Source: Limnanthes douglasii subsp. nivea (taxonomy: Eukaryota; Streptophyta; Magnoliopsida; Brassicales; Limnanthaceae). Taken from it: a DNA stretch of 64,000 bases. The notes beneath the pieces are model-generated. The model did no database searches and was not told the DNA's origin. It was given only the letters and a program-made list of their open reading frames with translations. The stretch lies in contig JAUPFV010000003.1 of the NCBI GenBank assembly GCA_036936605.1, forward strand, positions 146,910,997 through 146,974,996, read 5' to 3'. Below are positions 34,451-45,139 of this stretch, piece by piece (position 1 is the stretch's first letter; the number at the start of each line of letters is the position of its first letter). The translations under genes and the position numbers were made by a program.

Positions 34451-34791
34451 AAAATCACTGTTAGTCCCCCATGTTTACCACTTGTATCAATATAGTCCCT
34501 TTCGTTCACTTCTGTATAAAACTCATCCCCTTTATTTTAAAAATTTGCACGATTAGTCCCTCTGCATATTCTGGGGACCAAAAATGATACAAAACTTGGG
34601 ATTTGGGGACCAAAAGTGATACAAAACTTAGAATTTAAGTGTCACGTGTCAATTTTTAAATGGTTTATATGTGTGGGGGACTATATTTGCAAATTTTTAA
34701 AACGAAGAGGATGAATTTTATGCAGAAGTGAACAAAAGGGACTATGTTGATACAAGTGATAAACATGGAGGACTAACAATTTTTTTTACCC
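34446..34791. mobile_element. Mutator-like MITE with long inverted repeats inside B's RNase H
   Basis: About 346 bp. The ends are long imperfect inverted repeats of about 95 bp: left 'tgttagtcccccatgttta', right, read in reverse, 'ttgttagtcctccatgttta', with outer ends gactaaaaat and ggggtaaaaaaaa. It is flanked by a perfect 9-bp direct repeat ccatcatgc (34437-34445 and 34792-34800), the size expected for Mutator superfamily insertions. No coding capacity. It splits the RNase H reading frame right after SDSQL-IHHA. Confidence 0.88.
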
Positions 34792-34799
34792 CCATCATG

Positions 34800-36240
34800 C
34801 CCAAGGTCAATCTGAGGCAAAAAAGAAGCAGCTATGAGCACATGCCTAGAACGGAGAACACACTAGCAGACTCCTTGGCAACCATAGCATACTCTGAGTC
34901 CTACCCATGGATTCATATGCAAGAATTCCCATCCATTCAACCCAACCAGAGAAAGGAAGAAGAGGAAAGTTTAAGTATACAAGTGGTTCAACCTAAAGAC
35001 TTGAGGTATCCTCTTCTTCAATACATTTCAGATGGCATTTTGCCTCCAGAAAAAGCAGTAGCAAGAAAAATGAAGTATAGGGCTCGTGGTTTTTTAATCA
35101 TAAGAGATATCATTTACAAGAAGTATTTTAGTAGACCTTTCTTGCGTTGTTTGGGGAATGAAGATTCTCAAATAGTGCTGTCCGAACTGCATGATGGTGA
35201 AGGGTCAACACATTGTGGTTATTGAGCTTTAACCCGAAGAGTTTTATTGGCTGGATACTACTGGCCATCCATAATGGAAGATGCCAAGGAATTGGTAAAG
35301 AAGAGTGATCCATGCCAAAGATATGGTAATGAAATTCATATCCCAGCTGTCCCTTTGGAGTCGATTTCTGAGCTAATACTTTTTGCTCTTTGGGGACTGG
35401 ATCTGGTGGTACCTCTACCAATGGTGTCTGGAGGGTGCAGAACTATTATTGTAGCCATTGATTATTTTTCAAAGTGGATAGAGGCAGCCCCATTGGCATG
35501 AACTACTTCAAAAGCTGTTATAAAATTTATCTTATCTAATATTTGTTGCAGATTTAGGGTTCCACAAAAGATAAAAACAGATAATGGGCCACAATTTGAT
35601 AACAAGGATGTGGAGAGTTTCTGTGCTTCTAGGTGCATTCAGCATTGCTTCTCTTCTCCTTTCCACCCATAGGCGAATGGTTAGGTTGAAGTGGCGAACA
35701 TGTTCATTCTGTCCGATCTCAAAAAGAATTTAGAAAGGACTGCTGGAAAGTGGCTAAGCTATCTACAAGAAGTACTATGGGCCTACCAGACTACTCCTGG
35801 AGCTGCTACACATGAATCCCCGTTTGCCTTGGTATATGGTAGGGATGTGATTGCTCCTATAGAGGTAACTCTTCCATCATACAGAGTCCACAATTTTTCC
35901 GAACAAGCTAATAAAGTGGTAATCAAAAGTCAATTAGACTTAATGTAGGAGAAAAGGGTTAAGGCTCATCTTAGAGCCACCCATTATTAAGGTTTAATGA
36001 GAAGCAGGTTTGCTTCCAGAATCAGAAGAAGGGATTTTCAACCAGGGGATAAAGTATTAAGAAACGTTTTCTTACATACTAAAGAGAAACAGTTCGACAA
36101 GTTAGCTCCAAACTGGAAGGGCCCTATGTGGTCATTTGAAACCTTAAGCCTGGAACATACAGGCTTTAAGACAAAGATGGAAGAGTCTTGAACCACCCAT
36201 GGAACATTGAGCACCTCCGGATGTATCTAGAATGAAAGTT
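34800..36240 (+). pseudogene. End of RNase H and integrase of element B
   Basis: EHMPRTENTLADSLATIAYSE (RNase H tail), IYKKYFSRPFLRCLGNEDSQ, SELHDGEGS, then CQRYGNEIHIPA, LDLVVPLPMVSGG, VAIDYFSKWIEAAPLA (first catalytic Asp region), KTDNGPQFDNKD (second Asp), the C-terminal TTPGAATHESPFALVYG and DKVLRNVFLHTKEKQFDKLAPNWKGP. Stops at 35223, 35500, 35673 and 35948 and a frameshift near 36130. Ends about 36230 (EHLRMYLE). Confidence 0.85.
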
Positions 36241-36745
36241 GTGTAAATATTTACTTGTTTAAAGTCCAGGTAAATATTAGAGGGCATACTCTTTCCTACC
36301 CTGGTGGCGCGGGGAGGTTTTAATGAGGTGTCCGGGTTTTCTTTAAATAAAAGTTGATGCCTTCTTAAAATATTCGGAGTTATTTGATTTACAGTTTCTT
36401 TAAATCCTTCTAAGTATCTTTGACAGGTCGGATTGATCCGTTGAAGTGATGACCATTTAACATTTGTCATCAGAGAATTTAAACACTCTCATTTTGAAAT
36501 ACTTGTAAAATAAATAGGGGCTATTTAAACACCAGCCATTAAGATTGAGCGAATACGAAGTAAAGCAAGAATTCCCGGCTAACACCGGAGGATGATATTA
36601 AAACATAAAGAGCGCCTTGGCCATCCAAGGACTTTAAGTTTAAAAAGAAAGAGCTTGACCAGACTCAAACCGGATACAATTACAAAATTCCTTGGCCATC
36701 CAAGGACTTTGGTATGTCATAAAAAAACAGAAAATAGTTAAAACC
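36240..36745. repeat. Spacer of element B with two copies of a perfect 16-nt palindromic stem
   Basis: ccttggccatccaagg occurs at 36615-36630 and 36690-36705, each able to fold as a 6-bp stem with a 4-nt loop. The flanks (ggactttaagttt / ggactttggtatg) are also similar, so this is a 75-bp repeat unit. It sits at the same place as the minisatellites of M and C, between integrase and the antisense gene. Confidence 0.85.
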
Positions 36746-36751
36746 TTAGGG

Positions 36752-39656
36752 CTAGTTTCCCTTAGATGTTCTTGCTTCATCTTGTTTCTTCTTTAGATCT
36801 TTGGGTTCATCACTGCAGCTTTCTCCGATACCTTCTTCCTCATCAATAGTATCATATATACCACTGGAGTAGTTGTGCTTATCGTCATCTGCCATATTAT
36901 GGAATGGGAGGTCTTCGTATTCCATATGTTTCCATAGAGTACCAAGTGTCCTCTTCGGGAATGTTCGATGAAAAAGCAAGATCATGTCAGATTTAACTTC
37001 GGCATACCTTTCTTCTAGGGAACCTATCACCTTGTTGGTGTATGCATCGACCCTGGCTTGGATTGTCTTCTCCTGCTCTTTTATCAAATCTTCCTTTTCC
37101 TTGGTAACTTTGGACACATCACCTTCCAGGGAAGTTTTGTCACTGGATAGGGCTTGGATAAAATTATCCTTGGAGCTCTGTGTTAACCATCTCCGAAGTG
37201 GCCAACATGGTGGCCAAGTATTCTTTCCCTTTCTTTAACTCCTCGAGATCTTTCCTCAATGCTTCAACACTTTGATTGGCGTTAAGGAGATAATTAGATA
37301 AGCTCTCTTTGTCTGCATTGAGTGTGTTGATAAGGGCAGATTGAATTCGTACTTTCCTCTCCAAGTTGAGCTCTGGCTGAATATGGCCCAACAAGGAGTG
37401 AGTGACTGTGTCGTTCTCCCCTGAAACAGTGAAGGACTTACCATTGAAAGTAACCATGTTTGAGGAACTTGGGGGAAGGTAGGGGCCAACAAAGTTATCA
37501 TTTTCAAGGTTATCAAAGTAAAGGCTAATGTTTTGGAAGCCACTGATGTCCACTCCACAAATATTGATATCCCCTCCGATACCCTCTCCGGCATGTAGAC
37601 CACTTGGGATTTTCTCTGCCAAAGTGGGGTCTGCTAGGTCGGCCGGAGGGTAACTTCATCCCCCGAGGAGATTTTCTTCTTCTTGGCTTCCCTCTCTTTA
37701 CTATTTGCTCCCCGTTTTTGGTCCTTCTTAGGAGCCTTTGGAGGATCTGGAGGTCTACCTGCCTCCCTAATACTCTCATCTTTAACTACTTGAAGTAGAG
37801 TAGCATCAATTCCCCATTGGGCCTACACTCCCTAACTCGTCGGGGCGATCTCCTCAACAACACCTTGAACAACCTCTGCTGCAACTTGTTTCTTCTTGCC
37901 CATCTTGCCCTTCATCTTTCTTGGAGCTTTAGCTCTAGCAGGCAAGGCCAGTTTGCCATCCTTCTCGTCTGTTCTCTTGAGGATGACAGCCGGAGGAGGT
38001 GGAGTGGTCAGCTCCTCCCAAGTAAGGTCTCTGCAACCTATTGTGTTCTAGGGGTGGGACCTCACCAAGTTTCCTGATGTGAAGCACTTGTGAAAGGCAT
38101 TTCCCCAGCGTTCGGCAGCCCAGGCGTTTAATTTAACACATGTGGCTTGCCTTTCCTCCACAAAACCGGAGAACTCCTTCGGCAACATTAACCAAAGGTA
38201 AGAAAAACAGTTCAGAAACGATTTTTTTACAAAGTAAGAGAGACAAACATAATAAGATATTTACCCGAGCTCTTCCATCTGCTAGTGAGCATACTAGGGT
38301 TATCACCAACCTTGATTTTCCTCCCATTTTCCCATGCTCCGCTGATGAATAAAAATTGGGTCTCCCAATTTTTCTCTGACTCAAGCAAGTCATCTACCAC
38401 CTTAAAATTGTCTCCCATATTAAAGTGGTAGAATGGGATATAATGGTTCTTACAAAGGTCGGTCACAACAGCAAACTGCTCCATTGGAAGTGGTATTCCG
38501 GAGAGTCTTGACTCCATAATACATGCGATGAGGGTGTACCAAGCATTGGGACTCATCTGGCTTAGATAGAGTTTATCATGTGAAAATACATGACAATTTC
38601 TGGATCCAAGGGATATATGAGCCCCTAGTTAAACAACTGCATATAAATGACTATCTCGCTGAGTTTGCAGTCCATTGGGGTCTCCAGAGTGACTGGTATC
38701 CTCTCCTTTACATATTCAGGGATCCCCCATTGGGTCCGGATCCGGCCAAGCTCGGCAGTATAAGTATATACATAGTTGATATTCTGCATGGCCATAAGAT
38801 ACTTGACATTGACCTTGTGGAAACAAGGACCCACCTTACCTTCTAGACACTCCGGCGGATCCGGATGTTTCAGACAGATTTTCTCTTTGCCTTTGCCTTT
38901 TTTATCAGTGGCAGCATCCCCAGTCTGCCCGGAAACGTCGGTCTCAAATGGAGAATCTTCTATACTGTCCTATATCTTCTCTTCCATCACCATGGAAGGT
39001 TTATCATCCGTTGTTAGTGGGAGAGTGCTGGTGGCTGGCTCAGTAGGTTGTCCGGATGGTTGAGCATCAGCCTCTCTTAGGGGTCTGGTGTCCGGCAGGG
39101 GCTCAGTTCCGGAGAGATCATTATTGGAGCTAATTCTAGTAGCCTCTGGACCAGAGGATTTGTCTTTTGGGACTCTGATAGATGCCCCTGGTCTAGTGGC
39201 TTTATCTTTGGTCCCAGACTTAGAGGGCCCTGACTTTGGGGACTTGGGTTGAGAGACACTTTCCTGACCCTTTATTAGACGGCCTGTCCGGCAAAGAGTA
39301 ACTTTTTCTGGGGATTTCTCAGTATCTGACCCCATAGCAATGAACGAAGAGGGTCTCCTTGTACTTGATACTGCCTTCTCCCGCACAACAGAGGGCTGAG
39401 AATCCTGAACAGAAGAGCCTAACGGAATGGGCGAGAGGCTTGTCTGAAACAAACGCTTAGGTTTGGCACTTTCGGCAAAAGATGATCCTCGATCAGCTTC
39501 TGAAGATGGTGTGCCAGGCTTACTGATTGGAGAAACTGGAAGACCCTCAGCAATACACCTCTCTCGCTCAACCTTTTGCGCTTTTTCTAACTCTGAAAGA
39601 TTCAGCCAACCACATTTCACCAAAGCGTTTCTCGCCGTGAACATAAACCTACACAC
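36752..39656 (-). pseudogene. Antisense-strand gene of element B
   Basis: Minus-strand segments from start to end: 39656-38970 (MCRFMFTARNALVKCGWLNLSELEKAQ, RRPSSFIAMGSDTEKSPEKV, a long Ser/Pro/Thr/Lys-rich part); 38834-38625 (YVYTYTAELGRIRTQWGIPEYVKERIPVTLET, LSEIVIYMQLFNWGL); 38556-38280 (SPNAWYTLIACIMESRLSGIPLPMEQFAVVTD, FLFISGAWENGRKI); a candidate intron (gtaaatat about 38265 to 'ttgccgaag' about 38178); then 37622-37164 and 37117-36752, a coiled-coil C-terminus with acidic tail. The block order equals that of M's antisense gene. Breaks: a stop or shift near 38600 and several more. Function unknown; the central block resembles the Pfam 'putative gypsy type transposon' family. Confidence 0.8.
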
Positions 39657-39659
39657 GAA

Positions 39660-40010
39660 GGATTTTGAGAAGTGAAGTAAAAAGCTCTGAAATGGAGAAA
39701 TGACAAAGTTATGAAGATGGTGAAACAGTAAAAGGAAGTAATTTATACTAGTAAGGCAAAAAAGTTACCAAATACCTACGAGAAAACAAAAAGGCAAAAG
39801 TAATGATTGAAGGCGGCGCTGACGTCATAAGTATTAAATGCAGAAGTTGCTTTTTGGGATTAGTGGGAGCGTCATTCTAGGAAGAAAACGGCTGGTGAGA
39901 CGAATCAAAATGTGACACGTGTCCCACGATCCATAGCAGAACTCTTGAACTTCGGAGAAGTATTCAGTCCGGATAAACCCTGAGATGACTATACGTAGAT
40001 AGTATTTTAT
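39660..40010 (-). promoter_or_regulatory. Promoter region of B's antisense gene
   Basis: Reading the minus strand toward the start at 39656: a palindromic G-box GACACGTGTC (39914-39923), a CRE/as-1 type palindrome TGACGTCA (39820-39827), and a TATA-like tagtataaatta (about 39740-39752), spaced as in plant promoters. M's antisense promoter also carries G-boxes upstream of its TATA. Transcription has not been shown. Confidence 0.5.
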
Positions 40011-40014
40011 GAAG

Positions 40015-41574
40015 TTTCATTTGTTGAACCAATAAAAATCAAAGTGATAATGTAAAATATGTTCGAATACATAAGCGAAAGGAAAAATAACATACTGATT
40101 AAATATCCAAAAACAAAATATGGCATCTGATAAATAATACATCAAAATAAAATCCACAAAAACAAAAAAAGGTACACAATACAACGAGGTAAATTTGTTT
40201 CCTCTTTTTAATTCTCTTCATCTTCAAGGAGCTGCTTGAGTCATTACTTGAAGAATTTGAACTTTTTGAGTCTTCGTGTTTCGACAGTTTCGGGGTGTCA
40301 TTTGTGGAATCTCTTGAGTCTTCAGATTCAGTTCAAGGGGTATCATCCCAATCTCTGGGGTGTTGATTTTCGAGAACCATACACCAGTAATCTTTTAAGT
40401 TAAGTTGTAGAAACTTATTATGCATATCGAGGATTAAAGATACCTTTGTTTTTCTTTCGTGTCTCTTTAAAGTTTTGGGACAATCACTAGGACATGCGTT
40501 CATGATGAAAGTTATGGTAGAAGTCTTTTCCTTCTCAACTTGGATTTTGAATGCTTCTAAGTCTTTCGGGGATTTGTTTTTTCCTTCTTCACTCTCTTCG
40601 TACAAGGTGTTGAGTGCTCGAAGTTGATGCACTATTGTTGCAACTTTTCTTTATGTTTTGCAGACAACATGCACTTTATTTGTATTATGCAATTGTGCAA
40701 TTAAGCCATATCCTCTTGAAATACTTGGAATTTATCAACAAGATTCCTTTAAGCACTTTCAACCCACCTTTTACTATCCGCTGTCACTTTCTTGAGACAT
40801 ATAACTTCTTTGGCCATAACTTCGTACTGCTCTCGAATAACTTTAGCTTCGTTGGTAAAATTTTTGGTATTATTTCTAAGATTTGCCACAGGTCAGATTA
40901 TCTTATGAATGGTAAATGCTAGCTCATCAGATGTATTAAATAGAAAAGTGGACTCATTAGAATCATTAGAAATTTGGGTTATTGTCAAAATGGACTGGTG
41001 ATTGATGTTCTTCAACAGGTTCTGGGACTACGTTGGCATCTTCTAAGGTAATTTCTTTTTGATCAAGTTGGGTTTCTGTATACAAAAATTAAAGGTCTTG
41101 ATTTTTTTCACCTTCTCTAACTAATTCTTGTGGATATTGGGGGGAGGATACAATGTCGACTTCATCATGAAAGGTTTCTTTGGAGTTCTTCGAGGTACTA
41201 GTTTTCATTTTCTTCGAAGCCACTATTTATTTTATCTTTGAAGCTTCAAGAGAAGTCTCCTTGGTATCAAGACCAGTTGCTTCAGCATCTCCAACGGTCG
41301 CGTTGGCATAAAAAACAACATTCTCAGTATTAGAAGTTGTTACCTCCTCGACTTTTCTTTGGGGTGGACTTCTTCTTCTTTTCCATGCCCTTCAGAGGTT
41401 CTCCATCGAAGGTTTTCCCCCAAATTTCTTCTTGACTTTATGACTAGAAGTTTTACTCATAGAAGGAAGGAAAACTTTGAGGTCTAGGGAGGTTAATCTT
41501 TTGACAGTTAACGTGAGACTAGGAGGCTCCAGTAGCTGTTACAAAGTAAGGGATGTTTTTTATGAAATTATCCA
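40015..41574 (-). pseudogene. C-terminal half of element E's antisense gene
   Basis: Broken minus-strand frames rich in Lys/Glu coiled coil, best at 40632-40333 (YEESEEGKNKSPKDLEAFKIQVEKE), and an acidic Ser/Glu tail near 40230-40330. The Lys-rich linker seen in the other antisense genes appears at 41460-41350. The sequence stops at the 5' LTR of element C; the N-terminal half resumes beyond C at 49513. No frame is intact. Confidence 0.6.
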
Positions 41575-41876
41575 TGATAAATAAATATAAATTCAGGGAC
41601 TAAATGTGTAAATGATAAATCGTGATGTAACAGGTGGTTAAGTTAAATATAATTTAAAATATGTATCTTAGTTAAAGACTAAGAGTGCAATTTACCCTTT
41701 TTATGTAACTGATTTCAGTTATAAATTGAGTCTTCGCGCCTCTATATAAAGGCTAAACCTGAACTAATAAAGGGGTTGAATTTCTGAGATTAGATCACTT
41801 GCATACTTTCATTTTATCTCTCTAGAACACTTCTTCTCTTGTTTACTAAGGTAATTCTAAATAACCAAAATCACCA
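41575..41876 (+). repeat. 5' LTR of element C (302 bp)
   Basis: TGATAAATA...ATCACCA. Aligns to the 3' LTR throughout (shared 'atgtatcttagtta', 'gcctctat.taaa', 'aacctgaactaataaa', 'cttctcttgtttactaaggtaat'). A TATA-like 'ctctatataaagg' is near 41740. Confidence 0.9.
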
Positions 41877-41879
41877 AAT

Positions 41880-41897
41880 TGGCAACTCCACTAGGGA
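41880..41897 (+). other. Primer binding site of element C
   Basis: TGGCAACTCCACTAGGGA, 3 nt after the LTR. A third PBS type, different from M and from A/B. Confidence 0.75.
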
Positions 41898-41959
41898 CCA
41901 CTGACAACCAGTGTCTTTTCTACCAGTTCGAATTTTATTAACTATAAAAACGATCTTGA

Positions 41960-43090
41960 AACTTTGCAATGAATCCTGAAAACAACCCGTTGGTTTGATC
42001 GGTAATTGAAACATTAAGAGAAGATCTACAGGGGAATGAAAATAGACCAAAAGGATCTGTTCCACTCCAAACTCAACCTGATATAGAAATGCGTATGAAC
42101 CAGCTCTTGGATAAAATAAGCGCGCTAAATGAGAAATACGAGCAAAGAGAGAAGTACATTCACTCGACAAAGCTAAAGTTCAAAGTGAGACAAATGATTG
42201 AACAAACTGAAATCGGAAACCAATCTGAACGATCTTGCAGTGGTCGACAGATCAGGAATGAGCAAAAGAATGCGCGCTTTGAAGCTCCAAAATAGCGTTA
42301 TTCTTCTCGAAGAAGAAAGAAAGGAAAATCAAAAGTGTGTCACATCTAGTGACGACGAATCTGAGAGATCTGGCTCAAGTTTTAAAAGGTATAGGGGTTC
42401 TTCGAAGGAAGAAAGGGAACAACCTCAAAAATATAAGAAGGAACACAAATCTAGAAGGGACAATGTTCCTCGTTGTTTGAGGGAATCTAATTGGTGTGAG
42501 GGGAACACATCAAATCAATACGTTAAGACTGATCGGAATTTGTATGCAGTCATGGGAACCGAAGATCAGTACGACAAGGTGTCGATTGAAGGAACTCTCT
42601 GTTGACAAGTGAAATCATATCTATTATGCTTCCGGAGCGTTTTGATTTTTCCAAGGTTGAAAAATTCGATAGGATGCAGGATCCAAACGATCACATCGAA
42701 TAATTCAAAAATTACATGATGAACTTCGAAGACGACGACATGCTGGTGTGTCGTGCTTTTTCACAGACTTTTAAAAGAACAACTTTAAAGTGATATAACC
42801 GGATTCTAAGAGGATTTATTTCAAATTTTAGGGATTTTATACTGCTTTTCGAAGGAAGATTGTTGGTAGCAAAGAGATGAGGGAAAAGGGTGATACGATT
42901 ATCCAATGCAAGCAGGCAGTTGGAGAAAAATTGAAGGACTACACAAAATAATTTGTTTTGACAAAGGCAAGTTTGGATAATTGCAAGGAGGGAGTGGCGA
43001 TGGCAAGTTTTTGCCAAGGGTTACTGCCAGGGGATCTGGCTAATGAGACAAAAAAAGGAGGGCTTTAACCTTTGGAGCAATTTTGTGTCG
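41960..43090 (+). pseudogene. gag of element C, broken
   Basis: Frames 42089-42295 and 42198-42605 overlap and together give the coiled N-terminus and the charged linker (SSDDESERSGSSFKRYRGSSKEER). The capsid part follows in broken form: LPERFDFSKVEKFDRMQDPNDHIE, FKNYMMNFEDDDMLVCRAFSQTFKRTTLK (42650-42790), then KLKDYTK and MASFCQGLLPGDLANE-like. Stops at several places. It ends at about 43085 and is joined directly to sequence that lies after protease in the other elements, so protease is deleted. Confidence 0.8.
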
Positions 43091-43159
43091 GATTCGAGGA
43101 TCCAGCAGTGGAGATATGATGAATGAATAACATTCAGAGGGGTTGATCTCAGATTTTAA

Positions 43160-45070
43160 TAAAGGATTGACGATCCGAGGGAGACTCCGGGGTCCTTAAC
43201 AGTAAGTAAAGAAATTGAGGAGTATACTTTTTTTTAAGGGAAACACACTTCGAATAGGAACCTTACTGACCCCAGTTTTACTTCAAAAACTGTTAAAATT
43301 TTTGCCTTATAATTTGAACGTTTTCTCTTGGAAAACGGAGGATGTGATAGGTGTACTGATCAAATTAATATGCCATAGTTTAGTTGTTAATTCAATGATG
43401 AAGATGGTAATTCAAAAAAAGAAGGGCATTTTCATTAGAAAAAGCAATAGCAATTGTTTCCGAAGTGGATAGTTTATCCAGGGTCGGACATATAAGGGAG
43501 TTACAGTATCCCTTATGGACGACGAATCTAGTAGTGGTCAAGAAGAAAAATGGAAAGTGGAGAATGTGTTGGATCTTACAAACTTAAATCGAGCCTGTCC
43601 TAAAGACCAATTTCCTATTCCTCGGATAAACCAGCTGATTGATTTTACTTTGGGAAAAATATATTAACTTTCATGGATGTTTTTGCAGGATATAATCAGA
43701 TCCAAATGGATCTGAAGGACTAAGAATGTATGACCTTCATAACTGGCAGGGGTTTGAATTGTTACAAGGTTATGCCTTTTGGATTAAAAAATTCCGGAGC
43801 TACTTATCAAAGGTTAATGAATAAATAATTTTGCACTCAGATCGGAAGAAACATGGAGGTGTATATCGATGATATGGTGGTAAAAATATTGGTGGGCAAT
43901 GCACATCTGGAGGATTTAGAGGAGACATTCTTGAATCTAAGAGCAATCAGGCTAAAGCTTAATCCTGAAAAATGTACTTTCGAAGTTCGATAGGGAAGTT
44001 ATTGGGTTATGGTATCAGTAGACGAGGAATAAAAGCTGACCTAGAACAGTTGAAAGCTATAATAGCAATGAATTCACCTCGAACGCTTAAAGAAGTGCAA
44101 GTTGTGATAGGAAAGTTAGCAACACTTAACAAATTTATTTCTAGATTTTTTTACAAATTTTTACCTTTCTTTCAAGTGTTGCGAGGGCCAAAAAGGTTTG
44201 AGTGGACTTCAGATTGTGAAGCAGCGTTCACAAGCATAAAAAACTTATTATCATCACCAAAATATTTATCAAATCCTCGAAGTGGAGAAAAGCTCTTCTT
44301 GTACATTGCAGTTTCGAATTTTGCAATAAGTGCAGTATTGATAAGAAAAGATTTAGGAATTTCGAAGCCGGTGTACTATGTCAGCAAAATTTTGGTGGCA
44401 GCAGAAAAAATATATTTGAAGCTTGAGAAATTAGCATTATCGTTGGTGGTGGCTGCTAGAAAGATGCGCCCTTATTTCCAAGCTCATACCATTGAAGTTC
44501 GAACTTCATTTCCCTTGAAAAATGTTTTGCAACGTCCTGATATTTCGGGGAGAATGACCAAGTGGTCAGTAGAATTGGGAGATTATGATATCATATTCAC
44601 ACCTTCAAGCTTTGACAGATTTTCTTGTTGAATTTTATTCAAGTAGATCAGACATTAAAGAAAGTAAGGAGGTTTTACCATCGAATTTGATGTGGGTTAT
44701 TTGAACAGATGGCGGATCAAGTATTTTGAGATGCAGCTCTGAGGTTTAGTTAATTGGTCCATCTGGAGGAACGATGCTTCAGTCTATAAAATTTGGTTTT
44801 CACGCCTCGAATAACAAAGCTGAATACGAAGCTGCTTTGGCCAGTTTAAGACTTGATAAAATATGTGGAGCAACTTCAGTACGATTAGAGACAGATTCTC
44901 AATTAATAACAAATCAAGTATCTGGAAACTCCGAAGCAAAAAAAGATCGCTTAATTTTGTATATTCGGGAGCTTCAAAACTTGAAGCTATTATTTGATCA
45001 TTTTGTTAAGGAACAAATTAGTCGATGAACTAATACAGTAGCTGATTCGTTAGCAAATATCGCTTACAAG
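43160..45070 (+). pseudogene. RT-RNase H of element C
   Basis: RT blocks: LQKLLKFLPYNLNVFSWKTEDV (43290), RACPKDQFPIPRINQLI (about 43590), FMDVFAGYNQIQMDLKD, LNCYKVMPFGLKN, YIDDMVVK (YIDD 43863-43874), and a long open frame of 219 aa (43972-44631) covering SPRTLKEVQVVIGKLATLNKFISR, KPVYYVSKILVAAEK, MRPYFQAHTIEVRTSFPLKNVLQ and KWSVELGDYDI. RNase H continues at 44774-45028 (SNNKAEYEAALASLRL, LETDSQLITNQVSG). Frame changes at about 43980 and 44630. Confidence 0.88.
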
Positions 45071-45139
45071 TAAGAGTATCCCTGAATTTTGTTACAAGAG
45101 AATCCTTCGATTTTAACCTAGTTAGACCAATGTGATTAT

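Larger units (their letters stand above)
29813..40010 (+). mobile_element. Ty3-gypsy (Tat-like) element B with antisense gene; 3' LTR not found
   Basis: Order: 5' LTR (29813-30187), PBS (30191-30208), gag, protease, RT, RNase H (interrupted by a MITE), integrase (to 36230), hairpin spacer (36240-36740), antisense gene (36752-39656 on the minus strand), its promoter (39660 to about 40010). No second copy of the 375-bp LTR occurs before sequence belonging to another element begins near 40010-40200, so the 3' LTR has probably been deleted together with E's spacer. Same family as A. Confidence 0.85.

Noticed and set aside
34446..34791. A small RNA gene or intron within B's RNase H
   Set aside because: The inverted arms and the 9-bp target duplication identify a MITE insertion. 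A precursor hairpin RNA from it remains possible but is not shown.
39510..40330. 3' LTR of element B
   Set aside because: I looked for TGAGTC...CACCA sequence with the A/B LTR's internal blocks (gtataaataccca, ttaatacaaccaggc-type). Isolated 'tgagtc' words occur, but no LTR.
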